From assembly GCA_039821125.1 (NCBI GenBank), contig JBCBOR010000017.1:6119-70118 (forward strand): a stretch of 64,000 bases of DNA. Reading direction: 5' to 3'. Made by a program: the position numbers and the translations under genes. The notes under the pieces are model-generated. The model saw only the letters and a program-made list of their open reading frames with translations, ran no database searches and was not told the DNA's origin. Numbering within the stretch: position 1 is the stretch's first letter; every line of letters begins with the position of its first letter. This document shows, piece after piece, positions 34,263 to 41,855 of this stretch. This stretch comes from Thermohalobaculum sp039821125. Lineage in GTDB: Bacteria; Pseudomonadota; Alphaproteobacteria; Rhodobacterales; Rhodobacteraceae.

Positions 34263-35525
34263 TCAGGCCGCGAGCTTCGCTGCTGTCTCGCCTGACCGTA
34301 TTGCACCCTCGATGGTTGCGGGCAGCCCGGTCCGGGTGCCATCGCCTGCCAGCGTTAAATTTGCAAGTCCTGCACGCGCAACGGGCCTTTTGGCGCATTC
34401 CGCCGGTGATTGGTCTATTGTTGCGCGGCGTTCCTTGTTGATCCTCCCGGCGGTGTACCTAGCGCCCGAGAGGCCGAGGCCCAGGCATGTCTCCTCCCAA
34501 AGGGCGGGGAGCAGCTCGTCCGGCGCTTCGTCCATCACACCCAGACGGTCGGCGGCCGAGATCGTCAGGCTCACCACATCGCCTTTCAGGAAAACCCAGT
34601 GGGTGCGCGAGTTGATCAGCCCTGTGATCGGCGGCAACCCATCAAGGCGCGATGGAGCGTCGATTACGAAATGGGCGTTCAGGATCGCGGCATCGTCACG
34701 CGGGCCGTCGATCCAGGGCATCGCGGATTTCAGGCGCGTCGGCGGCAGCGCGGCGACGACATGATCTTCGGGCGCAAGATCGACCGTATGTCCATTGGCA
34801 AAATGCAGCGCGGTCAGGCGGCCATCGCCCGTCGTGACGCCCTTCAGCGCATGGTCATGAGCGATCTCGATCCCATGGCGTGCCAGATACGAGACCGCCG
34901 GATCGACCAGAGCCGTCCCCAAACCCCTAGGCGCCAGCATCGGGCGGCAATGGGCGGCGCCGCGCGCAAAGGTCTCGGACAGAACCTTCCAGAGCAGCGG
35001 TGCCGCGGCCCGCTCGGGCGTGGTGTTGAGCGCGGCCAGCGTTAGCGGCTCCCAGAACCGGGTCCAGATCGCGCCGCGGTCGCGGATTGCCTCGGCCACC
35101 GTACGGCCAGCCCCCGCCAGCGCCAGCCCGGCGCCCCTGACATAGTCCATGATCCCGGTGCCCGGAATGCGCCGGTCGGGGCGGGTCACCCACCAGGGCA
35201 CAGGACCTGCGTTCAGGCGCACGCGCCACTGCGTTTTGTCGCCCAGATCGGCAAACGGGAACGCGGCTTCTGGCAGGATCTCCATCCGCTCCGTCCCGCC
35301 GATCCGATCAAGATAGGCCCGGGCCGAACGATTCCCGGTCAGCAGCAGATGGTTGCCATTGTCGACATGGCGCTCGAGCCGTGGGTCCCAGAACGTCCGG
35401 CACCGTCCACCGGCATGCGGTGCGGCCTCGTAGACCGCCACAGTGCGGCCCTGCCCGGCCAGGATCGTCGCCGTCGAGAGCCCGGCCAGACCCGCTCCCA
35501 CGATATGAACCGTCCCGGCCGTCAC
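34263..35525 (-). CDS. hpnE: Hydroxysqualene dehydroxylase HpnE
   Basis: A 420-residue FAD amine-oxidase-family enzyme. The dinucleotide motif VHIVGAGLAGLSTATILAGQ is at residues 6-25, with the following EAAPHAGGRCRTFWD typical of HpnE. The C-terminal FAD segment LTLAGDGTRTGLPATIEGAI is intact. HpnE reduces hydroxysqualene to squalene, completing the HpnCDE route. The GTG start overlaps the hpnD stop (GTGA). Confidence 0.95.
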   Translation of the reverse strand: MTAGTVHIVGAGLAGLSTATILAGQGRTVAVYEAAPHAGGRCRTFWDPRLERHVDNGNHLLLTGNRSARAYLDRIGGTERMEILPEAAFPFADLGDKTQWRVRLNAGPVPWWVTRPDRRIPGTGIMDYVRGAGLALAGAGRTVAEAIRDRGAIWTRFWEPLTLAALNTTPERAAAPLLWKVLSETFARGAAHCRPMLAPRGLGTALVDPAVSYLARHGIEIAHDHALKGVTTGDGRLTALHFANGHTVDLAPEDHVVAALPPTRLKSAMPWIDGPRDDAAILNAHFVIDAPSRLDGLPPITGLINSRTHWVFLKGDVVSLTISAADRLGVMDEAPDELLPALWEETCLGLGLSGARYTAGRINKERRATIDQSPAECAKRPVARAGLANLTLAGDGTRTGLPATIEGAIRSGETAAKLAA

Positions 35526-36409
35526 TTGCGCGCGCCCGCGAAGAAAACGGCACGCAGCCCGTTGCGGACCTTTTCTCGCTTGGTCTGCACCGGCTCGAAA
35601 CCGTTGGCGAACCCTGCTGCTTCCATCTGATCGAGATACGCCTCATAGACCCCGAGCATCGCAAGCGCAGGCGCCAGCGAGATCCGGCCATGGTTGCGGA
35701 TCTCGGCCCGTGCCTCGGTGTACGACTGCCGCGCCCGTGCGCCCAAGGCGATCTTGGCCAAGGGCAGCGCTGGATGACGGGCGATGGTGGCACAGTCGGG
35801 CTCGATGCCATGCTCGGCCAGAATGCCAGCGGGCAGATAGATCCGCCCGATCCCGGCATCCTCCTCGACATCGCGCAGGATGTTGGTCAGTTGCAGCGCA
35901 TCGGCCAGACGCAGCGCGAACCGTTCCGAGACAACCCCGCGCCAGGCCCCGAAAATCCGCATCGACACCATGCCGACCGACCCCGCGACGCAGCGATTGT
36001 ATTGCGACAGCATCATCATCGAGGGCGCAACGATGGGGCCATTGGCGTCCATCAGCATTCCCTCGATCATCTTCTGGAACTCACCCTTGGGCAGATCGTA
36101 GCGCTGGATCGGACCGACCAGGGCCTGCCCGATGGCCGAGTTCGGTGCTCCGTCGTAGAGCCGGTCAATCTCGCCGCGCCAGTCCGCCAGCAGCGTGCGC
36201 TTCTGCTCCACCGGCAGATCGCCATCCGCGATGTCGTCAACCACCCGGCAGAACGCATAGACCGCGCGCATCGCCTCGCGCCGTGGGCGCGACAGCAGCT
36301 TCATTCCGAAATCGAACGACGTCTTAGCCGCCGAGGTGATGTGATCCACAACCTCCTGCGGGGTGACGCCCGCAGCGGCTGGGGCGGGAGAGAGGTCGGT
36401 CACGGTCAT
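35522..36409 (-). CDS. hpnD: Presqualene diphosphate synthase HpnD
   Basis: A 295-residue squalene/phytoene synthase-family enzyme. The two aspartate-rich substrate-binding motifs are at about residues 56-63 (VVDDIADG) and 173-184 (LTNILRDVEEDA). HpnD condenses two farnesyl diphosphates into presqualene diphosphate. Its ATG overlaps the hpnC stop (ATGA) and its own stop overlaps hpnE, so hpnC-D-E are translationally coupled. Confidence 0.95.
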   Translation of the reverse strand: MTVTDLSPAPAAAGVTPQEVVDHITSAAKTSFDFGMKLLSRPRREAMRAVYAFCRVVDDIADGDLPVEQKRTLLADWRGEIDRLYDGAPNSAIGQALVGPIQRYDLPKGEFQKMIEGMLMDANGPIVAPSMMMLSQYNRCVAGSVGMVSMRIFGAWRGVVSERFALRLADALQLTNILRDVEEDAGIGRIYLPAGILAEHGIEPDCATIARHPALPLAKIALGARARQSYTEARAEIRNHGRISLAPALAMLGVYEAYLDQMEAAGFANGFEPVQTKREKVRNGLRAVFFAGARK

Positions 36410-37266
36410 GCCCGGCCCTCCGGCGAGATCAGAGCGCCGAGGCCGGTGAGAGCCGCCACCGCGAAATCCCATTTCGAAAGCTTGACCCCTTCTGCCAAAG
36501 GATCCTGCCGTGCCAGGCGCGCCGCCAGACGTTCGGCGAGCGTCCGGATCACAACAAACTCGGCATGCAGACGGCGGGCACGAGGCCGACCGGGCGCGGT
36601 CCGGGCAACCGCCAGCAGCTCCTGGCAACCGTCCAGCATCCGGTCGATCACCCGGCGCAATCCCGGAGCGGCGGCGGACGCGGTCAGGGCGTCGACCCCA
36701 AGCCCTTCCTCCGCAAGCCAATCCCCGGGGATGTAGACCCGGTCCATCTCGCGGTAGTCGTCGGCGCAGTCCTGCAGGTGATTGATAATCTGGAGCACCG
36801 TGCAGAGCGCATCCGACGGCCCCCACCACGCCCGGTCCTCGCCGTGCAGATCCATCAGATAGCGACCGACCGGGTTCGCCGACACCTCGCAATAACCGAT
36901 CAGTTCCGCCCAATCGGCATAGCGCGTCTTGGTCGCGTCCTGCCGGAAGGCAGCCAGCAGGTCGCGCGCATGGCGGTCCGGCACACCCGTCTCCGCCAGG
37001 CTCTCGCCGAGACGCCGCGCTTTCTCGGGACCGGACCCGTCCAGCCCCGCCTCGAACGCATCCAGACGCGCGATCTTGTCCGCAGAGCTCAGCGCCGGAT
37101 TGTCCGCAATGTCGTCTGCTGCACGTGCGAAGGCGTAGAACCGCGCGACATGGGGACGCAAAGCGCGCGCAATAAGGATTGACCCGACGGGAAAATTCTC
37201 GTCGTCCGCGCCCTTGCCAGAAGGGGTTTCCACAGTTTCCGGCCACGCCGTCAACCGCTGTTCCAT
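36406..37266 (-). CDS. hpnC: Hydroxysqualene synthase HpnC
   Basis: A 286-residue squalene/phytoene synthase-family protein that turns presqualene diphosphate into hydroxysqualene. The first aspartate motif AADDIADNP is at about residue 75 and the second LQDCADDYREMDRVYIP in the middle. Order hpnC-hpnD-hpnE is the standard one. Start ATG 37266 follows GGGCAGGGAC. It is divergent from hpnB and is the promoter-proximal gene of the leftward operon. Confidence 0.94.
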   Translation of the reverse strand: MEQRLTAWPETVETPSGKGADDENFPVGSILIARALRPHVARFYAFARAADDIADNPALSSADKIARLDAFEAGLDGSGPEKARRLGESLAETGVPDRHARDLLAAFRQDATKTRYADWAELIGYCEVSANPVGRYLMDLHGEDRAWWGPSDALCTVLQIINHLQDCADDYREMDRVYIPGDWLAEEGLGVDALTASAAAPGLRRVIDRMLDGCQELLAVARTAPGRPRARRLHAEFVVIRTLAERLAARLARQDPLAEGVKLSKWDFAVAALTGLGALISPEGRA

Positions 37267-37411
37267 GTCCCTGCCCGGTTTCCCCTTATTCGTTAGCTGT
37301 GGAACATAGTCGTTTGCACCTGCGAACACAATGCACGAGCCGATCACAGAGAATCACGTAACCCAAGGTCATCGCTTGAGAAGATGGCACCGGACGCGTA
37401 AGACGCAGGAG

Positions 37412-38575
37412 ATGTTGCTGCTCTCTCTCATGGCCTGTGCCGCCTGGTTTGCACTGATCGCCTTCTGGGGCGGGTTCTGGCGTGGCGACCAGCGATTGCC
37501 CGAGGCCGGCCCACCGGGCACGTGGCCCGAGGTTGTCGCCGTGATCCCCGCGCGGGATGAAGCCGAGACAATCGACAAGGTCGTGCATGCGCATGCCGAG
37601 GCGCTCTATCCCGGCACGCTCCACGTGATCGTGGTTGATGACGGCTCCGAGGACGCCACCGCCCAACTGGCGCAGGAGGCCGCGGGCGATCTGGATGTAA
37701 CCGTGATCCCGGCACCGCCCCTGCCCGAGGGCTGGTCCGGCAAGATGAACGCTGTCGCCGCCGGGCTGGAAGAGGCCAAGGACATCGCGCCCGACGCGCG
37801 CTACGTGTTGCTGACCGACGCCGATATCCTGCACGAGCACCGCACGCTGGCCAGCATGGTGTCCTTCGCCGAGGGCCATGACCTCGCGCTGGTCTCGCTG
37901 ATGGCGCGGCTGGACTCGCGCGGTATCTGGGGGTCGTTGCTGATCCCGGCTTTCGTGTTTTTCTTCCAGAAGCTTTATCCGTTCCCGCTGGTCAATCAGC
38001 CCGGCCACAAGGTTGCAGCCGCGGCCGGGGGATGCGTTCTGGTGCGCCGCGACATCCTCGAGGCCGCGGGCGGCGTGGCCGAGATCAAGGATGAGCTGAT
38101 CGACGACTGCGCTCTCGCCCGACGGATCAAGCACCATGATGGCGGGCAGCGGATCTGGTTGGGGCTGGCGGACCGCGAGGTGATCAGCCTGCGGGACAAT
38201 CGCGATTTTGCCTCGATCTGGACCATGGTCTCGCGCACGGCTTACGCGCAACTGGACCGCTCACCCCTGATGCTGCTGGCCTGCATCGCAGGGATGGCGC
38301 TGCTTTATCTGGTGCCGATTGCCGCGATGGTGGTGGTGGTCAGCGGACTGCTGCCGTTCAGCCCCTTCGATCCGATCACCTTCGCAGCGGGTTATGTCGC
38401 CTTGTGGTGGATGGGCACGGCCTATTCCATGACGGTGCAGCGCTATGGCATGCACTGGTCATGGAGCCTGACGCTGCCGATCGCAGCGATCATCTACACC
38501 GGTATGACCATCGGCTCGGCGGTTCAGCACTGGCGTGGGCGCGGCGGGCAGTGGAAGGGCCGCACCTACCCCTGA
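37412..38575 (+). CDS. hpnB: Hopanoid-associated glycosyltransferase HpnB (family 2)
   Basis: A GT2 inner-membrane glycosyltransferase. An N-terminal helix (LLLSLMACAAWFALIAFWGG) precedes the GT-A domain with VVAVIPARDEAETI, VVDDGSEDAT and TDADI (DxD). Three C-terminal membrane segments end the protein (for example AGMALLYLVPIAAMVVVV). HpnB is a hopanoid-locus marker whose exact sugar reaction is unsettled. Start is uncertain: ATG 37412 gives 387 residues, the family size, but its AGGAG abuts the codon; ATG 37331 gives 414 residues with no ribosome site and would leave only 64 bases for a divergent promoter pair. Confidence 0.92.
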   Translation: MLLLSLMACAAWFALIAFWGGFWRGDQRLPEAGPPGTWPEVVAVIPARDEAETIDKVVHAHAEALYPGTLHVIVVDDGSEDATAQLAQEAAGDLDVTVIPAPPLPEGWSGKMNAVAAGLEEAKDIAPDARYVLLTDADILHEHRTLASMVSFAEGHDLALVSLMARLDSRGIWGSLLIPAFVFFFQKLYPFPLVNQPGHKVAAAAGGCVLVRRDILEAAGGVAEIKDELIDDCALARRIKHHDGGQRIWLGLADREVISLRDNRDFASIWTMVSRTAYAQLDRSPLMLLACIAGMALLYLVPIAAMVVVVSGLLPFSPFDPITFAAGYVALWWMGTAYSMTVQRYGMHWSWSLTLPIAAIIYTGMTIGSAVQHWRGRGGQWKGRTYP

Positions 38576-38598
38576 AGCCCGGTCCTAGACCGGGTTTT
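38575..38598. terminator. Terminator shared by hpnB and hpnA
   Basis: CCCGGTC-CTA-GACCGGG forms a 7-bp stem, extended by AAG against TTT (one G-T wobble), followed by TTTT on the plus strand. It reads as an intrinsic terminator for hpnB. The hpnA stop codon (TAG on the minus strand) is the loop itself, so the last codons of hpnA make one arm. Confidence 0.75.
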
Positions 38599-39577
38599 GC
38601 GCGATCAGGCCACGGACGCGAAAGTCCTTGAACGCTTCGTCGAGGCAATCTTCCAGAGACCGCGGCGCAAAACCGAGCGTCTCTCGGGCTTTAGCGCTGT
38701 CAAATTTGCACCGTCGCGCAGCGATCCGCACACCGGTTAAAGGTGCCGTCGGCGGGCGCCGCGTGAGACGGGCCAGCACGGCCTCGCCCCTCGCTGCCGC
38801 AAGGGCAACACCGGTCGGGACGGTGCGTTTTGGTGCAGGCACTCCGGTCCGCTCTGCAATCATCCCGGCGAGATCACGCATGGCGATATCGTGCCCGGAC
38901 AGGAGATAGCGCTCGCCCGCCACGCCCTTGGTCCGCGCCGCAAGGATCGCATCGACCACAGCCTCTGCATCCACCAGGTTCAGCACGCAATCGAGCAGAG
39001 CAGGTACCTTGCCCATCGCCAGATCGACCATCATCCGCGCGGGCGGCGTCAGCGAGACATCGCCCGCACCAATCGGCGCTGCGGGCATCACCATAACGGC
39101 GTCGATCCCGTTGGCGGCCCCTGCCTCGACGAACAGTTCCGCCTGGCGTTTTGACAGCGGGTACTGGCCAAGCAGTTGGGTCGGCGGGATCTCGACCGTC
39201 TCGTCGAGCACCCGGTTCTCGTCATGTGCGCGCCCGATGAGCGTCACGTAGCTCGAAACATGCACGATGCGCGCGCCGACCTTGCGGGCAGCGCCCAGAA
39301 CCCGGCAGGTTCCGGCGGCATTGACGCGCTGATGATCGAACCGGCCCGGCGCCCACAGACCGGCAATCGCCGCGGCGTGAATGATCGTCTCGACCCCCTG
39401 CATCGCCTCGGTCACCGCGTCTCGGTCCAGGACCGAGCCGGTGCGGCAGTCGACCGCGTCCGGCAGCGGCGTGGGATACGCAACATCGAGGCCGCGTACC
39501 GGCGTGCCGTCGGCCACCAGCCGCCGCACCACCCGGCCGCCGAGAAAGCCGCCAGCCCCTGTGACCAGCACCGTCAT
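38585..39577 (-). CDS. hpnA: Hopanoid-associated sugar epimerase HpnA (extended SDR)
   Basis: A 330-residue NAD-dependent epimerase/dehydratase-family enzyme (dihydroflavonol reductase-like). The NAD motif VLVTGAGGFLGGRVVRRL is at residues 3-20; IIHAAAIAGLW and the catalytic YPLSK motif (QYPLSKRQAEL) follow. HpnA is a constant part of hopanoid loci but its reaction is not firmly established. Its start shares one base with the stop of the beta-propeller gene (TGATG), so it is the last of three coupled genes with the propeller and sulfotransferase. Confidence 0.9.
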   Translation of the reverse strand: MTVLVTGAGGFLGGRVVRRLVADGTPVRGLDVAYPTPLPDAVDCRTGSVLDRDAVTEAMQGVETIIHAAAIAGLWAPGRFDHQRVNAAGTCRVLGAARKVGARIVHVSSYVTLIGRAHDENRVLDETVEIPPTQLLGQYPLSKRQAELFVEAGAANGIDAVMVMPAAPIGAGDVSLTPPARMMVDLAMGKVPALLDCVLNLVDAEAVVDAILAARTKGVAGERYLLSGHDIAMRDLAGMIAERTGVPAPKRTVPTGVALAAARGEAVLARLTRRPPTAPLTGVRIAARRCKFDSAKARETLGFAPRSLEDCLDEAFKDFRVRGLIAQNPV

Positions 39578-40593
39578 CAGCCGGGCTCGCAGACCAGCAG
39601 GCCCGCGTCGCGGACCGAGCCCGCGATCAGGTGCCCATCGATCAGAACGCCAGAGGTGGCCGCGGCGAACAATGCGCCTGCAGGATCATCGAACAGGATC
39701 TCGACCCGGCCTGTCTCGGTGTTGATCCGCGCAAGACGTGAGGGCGCCGATCCCGACCAATCGTTCAGGTAGAGGCCAAGCTGCGCGAGCTTCGGATGCA
39801 GCGCAGCGATAACGGTCCCGTCCTCGGCACGGTTCAGATTGTCCGGCCCGCCCGGTAGCAAGACCTCGCGCCCATCGGTCGCGATCAGGCGATGCCCGCG
39901 CGTCTCGGCGATCCAGTCACCCTCGATCCCGTTTGGGAAGGTCAAGTTGCTGCGCACGTCCGTCAAAGCCTGCCCCGCATACTGCACCACGCGCCCTGTG
40001 CGCGCCCCCGGCATATAGTCCGCGATCGACGGCTGGCACGCGCCGCGATCAATCGTGATCGTGAGGCTGTCGGGACCTGCGCCAGAGAAGCTGAGATCGT
40101 TGGCCCGGCAAAGCTTGTCGCCTTTCAGCCGGGTCTCCAACACCCATGTCCGCGGGCCGTGGGCACCGATCTCGATCCGCGCCTCGGCCGGGCCGGTCCG
40201 ATTGATCACAGCGAGGCGATCCCCGCCGGGCGAGAGCGCGATCCCGTGCGGGCGAAACGGTGCCGTGCGCTCAGAGAGATCGACGAGATTGGAGACCGTG
40301 ATGGCCCCGCCGGCGTTCAGTTCGAACAGCGACGTCTCGTACAAGCCGCCATCGGGCAGCGCGGGATCGACCCGGTCATGGGCGGAGAACACAATCCGCC
40401 CGCCGCCCGGGACCTGCGCCAAATCCTCGATCCCGATCACCGGCTGGCCGGTCCGGCTGTCCGTCACGGCTACCCTGCGGCAGTCCTGGTGTGCAAACCG
40501 GGCCTCGAGCCGTTCGGGCGGGGCAAACAGAAAGATCCAGACAAGCGCCACAGCGACGACGAGCACCCCAAGCGCGACGATGCGGCGGATCAT
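39577..40593 (-). CDS. Membrane-anchored SMP-30/paraoxonase-like beta-propeller protein
   Basis: A 338-residue protein with one N-terminal helix (VALGVLVVAVALVWIFLF, residues about 6-23) acting as an uncleaved anchor, then a periplasmic six-bladed propeller of the SMP-30/arylesterase kind. Blade-like repeats are GIEDLAQVPGGGRIVFSA, GIALSPGGDRLAVINR and LTFPNGIEGDWIAETRG, the last resembling the calcium-site asparagine blades. Family members hydrolyse lactones or esters with a bound calcium. It is coupled on both sides (one-base stop/start overlaps) between the sulfotransferase and hpnA, which suggests that it processes or handles the product of the same pathway. Confidence 0.75.
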   Translation of the reverse strand: MIRRIVALGVLVVAVALVWIFLFAPPERLEARFAHQDCRRVAVTDSRTGQPVIGIEDLAQVPGGGRIVFSAHDRVDPALPDGGLYETSLFELNAGGAITVSNLVDLSERTAPFRPHGIALSPGGDRLAVINRTGPAEARIEIGAHGPRTWVLETRLKGDKLCRANDLSFSGAGPDSLTITIDRGACQPSIADYMPGARTGRVVQYAGQALTDVRSNLTFPNGIEGDWIAETRGHRLIATDGREVLLPGGPDNLNRAEDGTVIAALHPKLAQLGLYLNDWSGSAPSRLARINTETGRVEILFDDPAGALFAAATSGVLIDGHLIAGSVRDAGLLVCEPG

Positions 40594-41687
40594 CAGCCGG
40601 TCCCGGTGCCAAGCACGTCTGCATAGCCGAAATGCTCGATCCAGGCCCCCCAGCGCGCGGTGACCTTGGCGACCACCTCCGGGTCCGGTGCAAATCGGTT
40701 CTTCTGGAAGTTGCGGACACTTGCGGTGTAGTCCTCGAAGGCCGGGCGGGCAGCCTCGAACCCGTCCAGCGCCAGCCCGTCATAGATCCGCGAGATCGCG
40801 GAGACGGGGTCTGCATCCAGTTCGGCATAAGGCAGCTCGACGAAATCAGGCGCCGAGAGATCGGCGGTATCCGCCACCAGAGCCGCCATCATCCGGTCGT
40901 AGACGCGCAGGATCGTCTCGTCGATGTCGAGCTCCTCCGGCACCTCTTGCAGCGCCATCACCCCCAGAAGCTTGGCGTAGAAATTTCTCATGGACAGAAA
41001 GACATCCACGGGATTTCTGTGGATGTGCACGAACTTTGCATCCGGGAAGATCCGGCGCAGCATCGCGACGCGCCCGGTGTAGACCGGGTTCTTGATCAGC
41101 AGTTGCTTGCCCTGGCTGAGCGCGATTTTGCGCAGGAAATAGCTGAAGCGGTCTTCCCAGATCGCGATCTCGTGCTCGGTGCAGCCGTCGAAGAACAGGC
41201 CGCGGTCGATCAGCCGATCGAAGGCCTTGGGAAAATAGATGCCGTGGTAGAAGGAGAGGTCGGTCATCGAGGCGATGGCGATCTCATCCTCCTGTGGGCT
41301 GGTCGGCGTGACCGGAATGCGGTCGATCCAGCGGTGCTCGGGCAGCGCGCGCTCGAGCAGCGGGCCGAAGGCGCGGGCAATCCCGAACATGTCCCAGGGC
41401 AGGCCGACGGCGACGGGCGGAACATAGGAGAACGCACCGAGGCTCATCGTGTTATAGAGATGCGTGGTGCCCGACCGCCAGTGGCCAAGGATGAAAATCG
41501 GTTGCTTGAGATCGCCCGTTGCCGGGAGATGGCGCTCGATCAGCACGCGCTCAAGGGCCGAAGCAGGCCAGCGCCCCAGCGCTGCCCCCCAGATCGCGGC
41601 GGCATTGGTCCAGCGATCAGCACCACCACCGACGCGGAAGGCCCGCGACAGGGTGGTTAGATCAGCGCCGCTGAGAGGGTGTGCCAT
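40593..41687 (-). CDS. PAPS-dependent sulfotransferase
   Basis: A 364-residue sulfotransferase. The 5'-phosphosulfate-binding loop GHWRSGTT is at residues 68-75 and the 3'-phosphate-binding arginine and serine at 224 and 232 (HIHRNPVDVFLSMRNFY). Both PAPS sites are intact, so activity is expected. The fold is that of bacterial Stf-like/carbohydrate sulfotransferases; the acceptor is unknown. It is first in a three-gene unit ending in hpnA and lies directly beside the hopanoid genes, so a hopanoid or hopanoid sugar is a candidate acceptor. Start ATG 41687 is preferred; a GTG at 41723 is possible. Confidence 0.88.
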   Translation of the reverse strand: MAHPLSGADLTTLSRAFRVGGGADRWTNAAAIWGAALGRWPASALERVLIERHLPATGDLKQPIFILGHWRSGTTHLYNTMSLGAFSYVPPVAVGLPWDMFGIARAFGPLLERALPEHRWIDRIPVTPTSPQEDEIAIASMTDLSFYHGIYFPKAFDRLIDRGLFFDGCTEHEIAIWEDRFSYFLRKIALSQGKQLLIKNPVYTGRVAMLRRIFPDAKFVHIHRNPVDVFLSMRNFYAKLLGVMALQEVPEELDIDETILRVYDRMMAALVADTADLSAPDFVELPYAELDADPVSAISRIYDGLALDGFEAARPAFEDYTASVRNFQKNRFAPDPEVVAKVTARWGAWIEHFGYADVLGTGTG

Positions 41688-41855
41688 GCAATGCCCGTGG
41701 GGTCGAACAGGATGGCGGGACACCTAGTCCTCAGGATCGCGCACGGCAATAGCTTTGTCGATCAGCGCGGTCGCGGTCGCCTGCTCCCGGCCTGCGGTTC
41801 GGGTCAGAGCAAACACGGTGCCGCCGGGACGGCGTGTCCCAAAGATCTCAGGGCC

